Below, one piece after another: positions 40,167-51,069 of a stretch of DNA of 64,000 nt. The stretch's first letter is position 1. The number at the start of each line of letters is the position of its first letter. This DNA comes from Chondrosia reniformis (Eukaryota > Porifera > Demospongiae > Chondrillida > Chondrillidae). Below the pieces are notes generated by a model that had not been told where the DNA came from, made no database searches, and was given only the letters and a program-made list of their open reading frames with translations. The DNA is taken from contig OX359196.1 of NCBI GenBank assembly GCA_947172415.1, positions 5,643,901-5,707,900 of the forward strand, given 5' to 3'. Both the position numbers and the translations under genes were made by a program.

Positions 40167-40365
40167 GATCACGTACGGATGGGGGCAGGATCTCGGTGGG
40201 CGTGGCTCTGACGTCACAATTCCTAACCTTTCTTATACGTGCCCCAGGGGAGGTCTGAGACGTTGCTGTAAATCGAGGCATTGGAATTTTTTATTAGCTC
40301 TAGACGATCTGTCATCTGTTCGCAGAGCAGCAGAAGGTATCCCTTAGCTTAGAGGGAATTTAATT
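40167..40365. promoter_or_regulatory. Divergent promoter of BPI gene B and the guanylate cyclase
   Basis: 199 bp separate the two start codons. No TATA box is clear. It contains GACGTCAC-like text (TGACGTCACAATTC on the plus strand), which resembles a CRE/ATF site, although it may lie in the 5' untranslated region. Confidence 0.5.
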
Positions 40366-43300
40366 ATGGTAAGTCATTTAGCTATTCCTAATTTACGTAT
40401 CTGTCCATTAGTGTCTAAACGATTTAACGGAAAGGAAATTTAGTAGTTTTGAAAATCGAAAATGATATTGAAGTCCAAACAGTTTTTTTATTAGCAGATT
40501 GGGGAAGACTGTACTAACCCTATTACGAGGTACTATTATTAAAACAATGGATCACACCAATGAAGTGATTTATTGTTTAATGTGTTTATAGAGGACCTGA
40601 CAGTGCTATTGTGATCCGTCACGCCCTTCTCTCCTCCATCATCTGTATTTCTTCATTTGTAGTATGGTTTTGTTAACAGTGCTTTGGAGAAACTCATTCG
40701 CAGGAGATTTGGTGAAGAAATATGGCTTGAAATAAAAGACAGAACTACAATGAATATGGACTTCATTTCTAACCAGCTCTATTCAGACGGAGATACTGAA
40801 GTCTTAATTGAAGCAGCAGTTGAAATACTAGGTCAGTCCTAATTCCCTGAAGTTGTAAGGTATTGGCTAGATATGTGTACAGAGAAGTAAAAACTGTGTA
40901 ATATATGTCATAGTTTTTTTAGTTTAACTGACAAGTCATGTTGAACCAGCTACATTTGTTGGTAATCTGATGTTTCTGCATCATTTAGTAATGAATATGT
41001 AGCTTTAGAGTAGGTTTAGATAAAAAGAAAAATGAAATGCTATGCTTCGAATACATTGTAATTGACATATATCAGGGCTGATGAATCTCTATCAATTTCC
41101 TAAACTTGCTCTGATGAGTTCCAAGTATTTGCACATCAATGATTTTAACTCTGAAATCCAGTCATTTGATGAGTTCCAAATATTTGCACATCAATGATTT
41201 TAACTCTGAAATCCAGTCACCCATAGTAGTAATCAGATGTTTTCAGTCCAACCTGCCAAATATGGGCTTGTTCTGATAAAGAGAATCACAACTGATTAGT
41301 GAATCACAATTATTTACTTCTTTTTTGTTAAAATCAGTGGCAGAGCACTGGTGGTCATAACCAGCTGTCCTGGGTTCGATTCCCAGCAGTTGCTTCTTTC
41401 ACGTTTTTCCCTCTTCATGATATTTGAGGATGGTTGTAATTACTTGTGGTAATTACTTGTGATTTGATTATCACTTTGATTAGTCATGGACATTCAAAAA
41501 ACCATCTCTTATAGAGAGATGTCAACAGTTTAAACGTAAGATTGCATTTTAAATGTTCAGCCTGGTAATTATAACGCTGAGACTAGTGGTGTACACTTAA
41601 GCCATTTGATATTTATTCAACACATTCTTACTTGTTAAATTTACATAGATACAGCATTGAATTGAAAGGTGAATTAGTCCTCAGTTATGAAGTGTACAAA
41701 AGTGTATAATATCAATGGAATGACTCCATTGAACCTGTCATCCTCATTTGAAACTGTTTGCTGTATCCTATATGTTGAATAGCCTTCTTCAGTATACTGT
41801 ACATATTATCCTGTATATTATCCTTCTCCAATATAAGTACATATAGTATAGTAATATAGTATATATAAATAGGAAACCTAACAGACTCAAAAGGTCTTGT
41901 AGTACATAACCCTGTAACCATGTAGCATCAATAAGTAATTTTGTTAAACACCATTTTCTGCAAAAAGGTCCATAAGGAACTAATTTAAAACTTACTGAGA
42001 GCTTTGGAAGTGGATACAAGCGTCTTCTCTTTAATCTTCTGCCCCACTGGATCAGACAGCTGTTTCTGGGAATACCATCCTCCAGCAGTGACCCTGTGAG
42101 CCTTTCTAGAAGTTCCTGGCCTATTAGTTAGAGGAGCCAATTGAGCTTTGGATGGGGATACAGTTTCATACAGTATATTAGTTGTATTTGCCAGTGATGT
42201 CTGTGTTGTGAATGAGAATGAGTAGTAAGACCTCAGGTTATGCAAGCATATGGACCATTACACAATATCTTTTGTAGGTATTGATGCTGGCAGTATTCTG
42301 GAGATGTTTGGAGAACAGTTTCTCCTTTGGTGCAAGGAGTCAGGCTATGCCAACATGTTGCAGCTTCTAGGAAGATCCTTGACTGACTTTTTGGGAAACT
42401 TGGATGCCCTCCATGACCACTTAGCAGTTATTTATCCATCCATGAGAGCTCCTTCATTCAGGTGCACTGAGGACCCTGACTCCCACACCATTTACCTACA
42501 TTACTATTCAGTGAGACAGGGACTATGGTCAATTGTTGGAGGCATTGTCAAGTCTGTGGCACGTGAACTTCATGATACAGAGGTATCTGTAGAAGTTATT
42601 CAGGGAGAGAAGCAAATTGGGTCCATGTTCCATTCTGAGTTCAAAATTGACAACATTGGAACACATTCTGTTGAAGATGTTGACCCACAAAAGCCGCGAA
42701 AAATGAAGAGAATGGCAAGTATTCCATACAATCCTAAAGAAAAAGATAGCATCCCAATCATTACACAGCATGTCTTCTGCAAAGCTTTTCCATTTCACAT
42801 CATATTCAACCGCAGCATGAATATCTTGCAGTTAGGTAGCAGCTTGAAGAAGCTTATTGGTGTCACAAGGGAAGAGCAGTTTCAAGTCACTGAGTTATTC
42901 ACATTCCTACGCCCTAGACTGGATTTCACATTTCAGAACATTCTCAACCACATAAACACCATCTACATCCTCAATGCTTCTGTCTCGAGGTGCTCTGTTG
43001 ACCTACGTGGCCAGATGGTGTATCTGCAGGATTGCGATTGCATTCTCTACCTCTGTTCCCCTTATATAAAGAATCTGGATGACCTGAAAGAGAAAGGCTT
43101 ATACCTCAGCGATATTCCCATTCACGATGCCACTCGAGGGTTGATCATCACAGAGGGAGCACTTAGCTCACAGTTTCAACATGCCATGGAGATGGAGTTT
43201 CTGCTCAGGGATAAGGAAGAGTTGGTTGACGAGTTGGAATATCACAAGAGTAGGATGAGGGATTTGCTGCTGGAGATTATGCCTGGGAAGACTGCAGAGA

Positions 43301-45406
43301 CACTGCTGAATGGTCAGGTGGTTACACCACAGAGATACGAATGTGTCACCATATTGTTCAGTGACATCGTGGGGTTTACAAGGATCTGCTCTCAGTGCAA
43401 AGCACACGAGGTTGTTAATATGCTCAATGAGTTGTATTGCTACTTTGACCAAGTGCTGATAAGAAACCGAGTTTATAAGGTACAGTATATGTATACGATA
43501 TATCTAATAATATGGACATGTGAAGTTTTAACAAACAGATTATTAGGATTAGAATTTAAGAAGATACGTACTTCATAATTTTTATGTGTATTGATATTAA
43601 TAATTGGACTACAGCAAACTGATTTTCATATATACATATATTTATGAAAAAGAAGTAGATAATGGCTTTAACCAGTAACTGAACTTGCTGCATCTCCATG
43701 GCAATGTCCCAATTGTATATTTCCCTACTTGCAATTGTTATAGTTAATAAGTTTTAGCTAGAAATTAGTTTTAAAATCTCTCATTTCACACGCAGGTGGA
43801 GACTATTGGAGATGCCTACATGGTGGTGGGGGGTCTGCCAGAGCCAAACAGAACACATGCAGCTGATGTATGCAATCAAGCCCTAGACATGATGATGTGT
43901 TCAAAAATGGTGCACGACCCTACTGATCCTGATAAAAACATAGTGGTAGGTCACATGACTTGGTCACATGACTTGGTAGAATCCCTTTAGCTATTATATA
44001 TTGCATATATGGTTAGTCATATACTACTCTAACATTGATAATTATTATCTTACTAGATACGTATTGGTATCCATTCTGGAGAGGTTGCCTCTGGAGTAGT
44101 GGGATTCAAGATGCCTCGATACTGTCTGTTCGGTGACACAGTCAATGTCACCAGCAGAGCTGAATCAAATAGTGTTCCCGGAAAGATTAATGTAACAGAG
44201 TGGACTTATGTGTAAGCTAATACATTTACATCCAATGGGCGGGTCTGCAGAATGCATGTGATCTACTAGCTATATGTACATTGGCGGGCGGCCTTCAGGC
44301 AGTGTTTTGTGTTGCCCTAAGATTGTTAAACTCTTTACGAATCTTCCATATTAAATACTTGCAGTATTAAATACAGCACAGATATACATACTGTATGTAT
44401 GTACATAGTTCATGCTGCATGTGCTACTCCTGAAGTGGTAGTTGTACATTTATCCTGTTTTGTATAACTTTATTATCTTAGACATTTGAAGGACAGGCCC
44501 AACTGGATCTTTGAGCTAAGAGGCCCAGTGGAGTTTAAGAATGTAGCTAAACCAGTCATGTGCTATTGGTTGGTGGAAAATGGGGACCGTTCAAGGGAGA
44601 CACATCCTCCCCTCCAACACCCACCCGAAGTTCCTAGCTTTACTGATCTCCTACAGCCCAGTACTCCAAGAAGGGGCTCCCTGATTCCTACTACTATTGA
44701 TGATGATATTGGTCCACTTGGGTTAAGTTCTACTGATGTTAATGCGTTGAGGCTCCTTGGTAGACCTCGCTATGATAGCAGTACTAATCTGGATTCCAAA
44801 TCCTTTACTCCATTCCGATCAAGATCTTCAACAAGATCATCTGGTGATGAAAGTTTATATGGCTCAATTGATCTTGGTAGCCACAGAAGTTCTGTTTTTG
44901 AGGAACACAGATCCCCTCGCTTAAGTTTGGCTCACAGGATCTCTTCATCTTCTGATCTACCTAGAAGATCCTTCACTTCTACATCCTTACATAAGATGCA
45001 GAGCCTCTCGGAACATCCATCTGAGGAATCTGTGTCTAATAGTTCCTATCATGGTAAACCAAGCTGGTGTTCCAGTACTGCAGGTGATAACATACCCGAA
45101 GTCAAACCTATCCCTGAAGAGACACGCATGAAGAAATATTCAAATGCATCTATAACATCTGAGCACAGCGGCGGAGATAGTGGCATGGAGGCTGATGTTG
45201 GGGAGCAAAAACAGGAAAATTCTGGGGGGAAAGGAAAGAGAAGAACAGGTCTCTCCATGGTGAATCAAGACACAAATGGTGTGAACAAACTTACAGCTCA
45301 ATTTGAGATGATAATTTCCCAGAATAAAGAAAAATCTCTAAAGGAGAGAGAATTTGAAATTAGAAGAAGTTTTAAGAAGAAATCTCTGAGCCCCACCTCT
45401 ACATAA
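40366..45406 (+). CDS. H-NOX soluble guanylate cyclase, beta2-like, 867 aa, six coding exons
   Basis: Makes cGMP from GTP under control of a haem gas sensor. Exons: 40366-40368 (ATG only), 40663-40831, 42278-43479, 43796-43945, 44057-44211, 44482-45406. The H-NOX domain opens [12 protein letters not shown], with proximal haem ligand His103 in DALHDHL and the YxSxR haem motif Tyr133-Ser135-Arg137. An H-NOXA/PAS segment ([15 protein letters not shown]), a coiled coil and the cyclase domain follow. Metal ligands Asp420 (FSDIVGF) and Asp464 (ETIGDAY), guanine contacts Glu460 and Cys531, and Asn538/Arg542 are all present, whereas vertebrate alpha1 and beta1 split these between chains. Homodimeric activity is therefore plausible, as reported for GUCY1B2-type subunits. 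A Ser/Arg-rich tail of about 280 residues has no domain I recognise. Intron 2 holds a SINE. Confidence 0.94.
41114..41222 (+). repeat. Direct tandem duplication of about 56 bp
   Basis: The segment beginning TGATGAGTTCCAAGTATTTG is repeated at once with one or two changes (GTATTT to ATATTT), in guanylate cyclase intron 2. Confidence 0.85.
41333..41490 (+). mobile_element. tRNA-derived SINE, copy 2 (guanylate cyclase intron 2)
   Basis: Starts inside the D-arm (CAGTGGCAGAGC), so the 5' end is truncated. The anticodon stem CTGGT/ACCAG is intact, the T arm CTGGG-TTCGATT-CCCAG is perfect with a consensus B box, and CAGTTGC corresponds to the acceptor 3' strand of copy 1. The tail (AATTACTTGTGATTTGATTATC) is shared with copy 1. 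Confidence 0.82.
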
Positions 45407-45565
45407 TTGTTACTATCATTATATTTTTATAAGTTTATACTTGTCTCATTTATATCCTTAAAAGATTGTTTGTATTTGAAATATAATCGTTGAACAGTAA
45501 TATTTGTGTATACAGTTCTCTGCACTTATTGGACAGGTTATGTATGTATACGTATCTGTGGTACA

Positions 45566-46731
45566 TACTTAACATATGGTGAGAGATAGGGCAAATTTTA
45601 AGTTCCATCAAAATTTCAAAAACGCATTGGACATACTCTATGGGTGTCTGTGAATGCTGACACAAAGTCACAGCTTCATATCTTTCCATTTGATCGAGTT
45701 ACAACACTCAATGTACATTAAATTCTGGTATACAAAGTTAATGTATGGTGAGAGAGATAAGGCAAATTTTAAGTTTTATCAAAATTTCAAAAACCCGTTG
45801 GACATGTTCTATAGATGTCTGTGAATGCTGACACAAAGTCACAGCTTCATATCTTTCCAATTGTTAGAGTGACAGCCCTCAATGTACATTAAATTGTGGT
45901 ATACAAAGTTAATGTATGGTGAGAGATAGGGCAAATTTTAAGTTCCATCAAAATTTCAAAAACTCATTGGACATACTCTAAAGGTGTCTGTGAATGCTGA
46001 CACAAAGTCACAGCTTCATATCTTTCCATTTGATAGAGTTACAGCAATCGATGTACAGTAAATTGTGGTATACAAAGTTAATGTATGGTGAGAGATAGGG
46101 CAAATTTTAAGTTTTATCAAAAATTCAAAAACTCATTGGACATACTCTAAAGGTGTCTGTGAATGCTGACACAAAGTCACAGCTTCATATCTTTCCATTT
46201 GATAGAGTTACAGCACTCGATGTACATTAAATTCTGGTATACAAAGTTAATGTAGTGTGAGAGATAGGGCAAATTTTAAGTTTTATCAAAATTTCAAAAA
46301 CCCATTGGACATGTTCTATAGATGTCTGTGAATGCTGACACAAAGTCACAGCTTCATATCTTTCCATTTGATAGAGTTACAGCACTCGATGTACATTAAA
46401 TTCTGGTATACAAAGTTAATGTAGTGTGAGAGATAGGGCAAATTTTAAGTTTTATCAAAATTTCAAAAACCCGTTGTACATGTTCTATAGATGTCTGTGA
46501 ATGCTGACACAAAGTCACAGCTTCATATCTTTCCAATTGATAGAGTTACAGCACTCGATGTACATTAAATTCTGGTATACAAAGTTAATGTATGGTGAGA
46601 GATAGAGCAAATTTTAAGTTTCATCAAAAATTCAAAAACTCATTGGACATACTCTATATGTGTCTGTGAATGCTGACAGAAAGATTTGATAGAGTTTCAG
46701 AATTACGTACAGTTAATGTACTGTTTTGTTA
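45566..46731 (-). repeat. 169-bp satellite B, inverted block 1 (about 7 monomers)
   Basis: Reverse complement of the B monomer, same period, starting at ACATATGGTGAGAGATAGGG about 160 bp after the cyclase stop. The monomers are slightly more diverged than in the left locus (extra GAGAGAGATAAGG, AATTGTGG variants). Confidence 0.92.
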
Positions 46732-47754
46732 GAGAAAATTGCGTAATACTATATATGGCCGACCGTTAGAAGGTATAATATTATAATAAAGACAAAATTC
46801 CATACTATATCTGAAAATCTAGAATACTTTCCATTTTTTTTATACATAGGGATATGCACTGTGTAGTACTTGATTGCTATTGAAGTACTATCTATCTATA
46901 TATTTTATATGGATCTCGTTAAAGTGAAATTTTGCCGATCGACGGCCAACGAAACTCCAAAGAAAAAAAGTTGGACCATACCGAACGCTACCATCCACGA
47001 CGCTCAGAGGCCGGGATCGGTGGTAACGCTCTGCCGAGTTGAGCTTTGGGTGTCACTTGCGTGAGAAGAACCAGTTCTTCTCGATATGGCCGACTCATAT
47101 GAATCCTAAGATATCAGATGCCAATCCCACATTACGTGGAACCCCCCCGAAATCCGGATTATTGGTGAGCACGTCTCTATGGCACCAACCGATTAGGAGA
47201 CAGCTTCAGAGTCTAAGCGCTACCAACCTCTATGGGAACCGCAACCACCATAGAGATGTGTCCAGGTAGGCCTACTATATAAGGTTTTTCGCTTCTATTT
47301 ATATGAAGTTTTGTCCAAAGAAAACGGTTGTGGTTGGGACCTTTTTTAATATATTTCTCGTTATTTCCAGATCAGTGAATTGTTTCAAGCAAATTTAAAG
47401 ACATAGGCAGTATTAGTGGTCCACCTGAGAATTGGGAAAAGCGACAAAATCCTGTAAGTGTCTTGATGGGCCGAGGAGAACGACTTTTCTGATCCCAATT
47501 ATTTTCGAGAAATTGTCAATTTATTCCACTTTAATTCCAGACCAGTGAATCGTTCCAAGCAATTTTACACACATACGCAGTATTTCCAATACATCTCAAA
47601 ACTGTGGCAAATGGATAAACGCCTGTATGTGTCTTGGTGGAGGGAGGAGAGCGACTTTTCATGATACAGAAAACTAGAGATAGTGAGAGGTCCGATATTT
47701 ATCGCCTGTACGATATTAATGTCTATGATCGATTTTCAACTAGGCCGGTTTTAT
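46732..47754. repeat. 1.04-kb unit E, copy 5 (inverted)
   Basis: Reverse complement of copies 1-4, with the ATAGATAGATAGTAC variant of copies 3-4. In this orientation the structure is easy to read. Hairpin TAGTACTT/AAGTACTA is at 46864-46890, GAGAAGAAC-CA-GTTCTTCTC at 47063-47082, CTCTATGG/CCATAGAG at 47228-47255, and a TATATAAGG box at 47277. A frame of about 51 codons starts MDLVKVKFC; a second, overlapping 76-codon frame begins at a non-ATG codon. No family recognised. The monomer after it carries the TTCAAATCTCCCC variant, the complement of that flanking the plus-strand copies. Confidence 0.9.
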
Positions 47755-49022
47755 TAGATGTCTGTGAATGCTGACACAAAGATTTAGCTTCAAATCTCCC
47801 CATTTGATGGAGTGACAGCCCTCAATGAACATTACATTCTGGTATACAAAGTTAATGTATGGTGAGAGATAGGGCAAATTATAAGTTTCATCAAAAATTC
47901 AAAAACCCATTGGACATACTCTATAGGTGTCTGTGAATGCTGACACAAAGTCACAGCTTCATATCTTTCCATTTGATGGAGTGACAGCCCTCAATGTACA
48001 GTAAATTCTGGTATACAAAGTTAATGTATGGTGAGAGATAGGGCAAATTTTAAGTTTCATCAAAATTTCAAAAACCCATTGGACATGTTCTATAGATGTC
48101 TGTGAATGCTGACACAAAGATTTAGCTTCAAATCTCCCCATTTGATGGAGTGACAGCCCTCAATGAACATTAAATTCTGGTATACAAAGTTAATGTATAG
48201 TGAGAGATAGGGCAAATTTTAAGTTTCATCAAAAATTCAAAAACCCATTGGACATACTCTATAGGTGTCTGTGAATGCTGACACAAAGTCACAGCTTCAT
48301 ATCTTTCCATTTGATAGAGTTACAGCACTCGATGTACATTAAATTGTGGTATACCAAGTTAATGTATGGTGAGAGATAGGGCAAATTTTAAATTTCATCA
48401 AAATTTCAAAAACCCATTGGAAATGTTCTATAGATGTCTGTGAATGCTGACACAAAGATTTAGCTTCATATCTCCCCATTTGATGGAGTGACAGCCCTCA
48501 ATGAACATTAAATTCTGGTATACAAAGTTAATGTATGGTGAGAGATAGGGCAAATTTTAAGTTTCATCAAAAATTCAAAAACCCATTGGACATACTCTAT
48601 AGGTGTCTGTGAATGCTGACACAAAGTCACAGCTTCATATCTTTCCATTTGATAGAGTTACAGCACTCGATGTACATTAAATTCTGGTATACAAAGTTAA
48701 TGTATAGTGAGAGATAGGGCAAATTTTCAGTTTCAACAAAATTTCAAAAACTCATTGGACATACTCCATATGTGTCTGTGAATGCTGATACAAAGTCACA
48801 GCTTCATATCTTTCCATTTGATAGAGTTACAGCACTCGATGTACATTAAATTCTGGTATACAAAGTTAATGTATGGTGAGAGATAGGGCAAATTTTAAGT
48901 TCCATCAAAAATTCAAAAACTCATTGGACATACTCTATATGTGTCTGTGAATGCTGACAGAAAGATTTAGCTTCATATCTCGCCATTTGATAGAGTTTCA
49001 GAACTACGTACAGTTAATGTAC
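47755..49022 (-). repeat. 169-bp satellite B, inverted block 2 (about 7.5 monomers)
   Basis: V2/V3-type monomers in reverse orientation, including two with the TTCAAATCTCCCC variant; ends in the relic monomer (GAACTACGTACAG) that borders every E copy. Confidence 0.92.
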
Positions 49023-50038
49023 TGTTTTGTTAGAGAAAATTGCGTAATACTATATATGGCCGACCGTTAGAAGGTATAATATTATAATAAAGACAAAATT
49101 CCATACTATATCTGAAAATCTAGAATACTTTCCATTTTTTTATACATAGGGATATGCACTGTGTAGTACTTGATTGCTATTGAAGTACTATCTATCTATA
49201 TATTTTATATGGATCTCGTTAAAGTGAAATTTTGCCGATCGACGGCCAACGAAACTCCAAAGAAAAAAAGTTGGACCATACCGAACGCTACCATCCACGA
49301 CGCTCAGAGGCCGGGATCGGTGGTAACGCTCTGCCGAGTTGAGCTTTGGGTGTCACTTGCGTGAGAAGAACCAGTTCTTCTCGATATGGCCGACTCATAT
49401 GAATCCTAAGATATCAGATGCCAATCCCACATTACGTGGAACCCCCCCGAAATCCGGATTATTGGTGAGCACGTCTCTATGGCACCAACCGATTAGGAGA
49501 CAGCTTCAGAGTCTAAGCGCTACCAACCTCTATGGGAACCGCAACCACCATAGAGATGTGTCCAGGTAGGCCTACTATATAAGGTTTTTCGCTTCTATTT
49601 ATATGAAGTTTTGTCCAAAGAAAACGGTTGTGGTTGGGACCTTTTTTAATATATTTCTCGTTATTTCCAGATCAGTGAATTGTTTCAAGCAAGTTTAAAG
49701 ACATAGGCAGTATTAGTGGTCCACCTGAAAATTGGGAAAAGCGACAAAATCCTGTAAGTGTCTTGATGGGCCGAGGAGAACGACTTTTCTGATCCCAATT
49801 ATTTTCGAGAAATCGTCAATTTATTCCACTTTATTTCCAGACCAGTGAATCGTTCCAAGCAATTTTACACTTATATGCAGTTTTAGTGGTCCATATCAAA
49901 ACTGAGAAAAATGGATAAAAGCCTGTTCTTGTCTTGATGGACGGAGGGGAACAACTTTTTATAATGCAGAAATTTGGAGATAGTGCGAGATCCGATATTT
50001 ATCGCCCGTACGATATTGATTTCTGTAATCGATTTTAA
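49023..50038. repeat. 1.04-kb unit E, copy 6 (inverted, distal end diverged)
   Basis: Nearly identical to copy 5 for about 830 bp. From about 49860 it departs strongly: GTTTTAGTGGTCCATATC where other copies read GTATTTCCAATACATCTC, and CGATATTGATTTCTG for CGATATTAATGTCTATG. It then merges into decayed satellite instead of the usual B junction. Confidence 0.88.
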
Positions 50039-50730
50039 GCAAATTTAAATTCTGGCATGGAGAGAATAATGTATCGATAGATATAGTAATGTTAATATAT
50101 TATTGCATCAAATTTTCTGAACCTCATAATTGCACAATAGAATTACTTGCAATCGATATCAGTTTCTGAAACTCAGTATAAAATGCTTTGTGGGTCCCTA
50201 CAAGTACTGAAACCAAGTATATATTAGCTTCATATAAATGTCTATGTTTTAGCACCATATTTATATTAAACCCTAGCAATGTAGGATATATGTGTAGGGC
50301 AAATATGAGTTTATATCAAAATTTCCAAAGCTCATTGATCATGCTTAGTAGATGTCTGTGAATGCTGACAAGTCACTGCCTCATATCTTTCCATTTGATA
50401 GAGTTATAGAACTGAATGTACAAAAAATCCTATTATAAACTGTATGACAGAGATAGGTCAAATATGAGTATAAATCAAAAATTTCAAAACGTAATTTGAA
50501 AGAGTTGCAGCATCTGATATTTTTGATGCAATTCTATCAAATATATATGGCTATGAAGCTGGCACCTTTTGCCAGTATTCACAGACATTTAAAAAGTATG
50601 TTCAATGACTTCTTAATAAACCTAGATATTTTGTAATTATATTCTAGATATAAATTTCGTCCAATGAGCTTTGCAAACTTTGATGCTTGCATATAGCTAT
50701 CCTATCTCTCTGAAAACATTAAGTTCGTAT
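50039..50730 (-). repeat. Decayed B-like satellite at the edge of the inverted locus
   Basis: Fragments such as AGATGTCTGTGAATGCTGACA, ATATCTTTCCATTTGATAG and GAGATAGGTCAAATATGAG match B monomers in part, with many substitutions; a few short pieces read in the opposite direction. 50731-51069 holds nothing recognisable and presumably the promoter of the RhoGAP gene. Confidence 0.7.
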
Positions 50731-51069
50731 TAATATGTGCTCTATTAATGAATGATTAAAGCTGCGAATGTCGTATGCATATACAAATTTTTTTAAAATA
50801 TTTTCTGTATTAACTGGTAGACATCTGGTATTCGCTACATTTGGACTTCCCGCTAGGCTCAGAAAACACCTCCCATTTTTGGAATACTTATGTAAACGGC
50901 CTTAAGATGACCTGGAATTAGAGAAAATCTGTGCTTGTCAACTAACATCGCATCTCAGCAGACTATCTAGAAATAACGATAGCTTTGGACTTTAATCTTT
51001 GTATATATTGGACTCTGATCCGCTCGAACAAGTTGTACGTAATTTGTGCCGCCCATCAAGTGCCTCGGC

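Noticed and set aside
39691..40281. A 196-codon frame over the first exons of BPI gene B
   Set aside because: Its N-terminal half is read in the wrong frame through the promoter and signal-peptide exon. The true start is MWKVLLLALIGEALA at 40166 with a splice to 39998; only the IPDISGSAKG part is genuine.
46960..47060. A 5S rRNA or tRNA inside unit E
   Set aside because: GGACCATACCGAACGC and CGGTGGTAACGCTCTGCC look slightly like 5S and tRNA arms, but the internal control boxes and cloverleaf or 5S folding do not follow.
46864..47269. Two small frames (64 and 76 codons) in every E unit as protein genes
   Set aside because: They overlap in different frames, use non-ATG starts in part, resemble no family I know, and the identity of all copies is explained by recent duplication, not selection. 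Not excluded, only unsupported.
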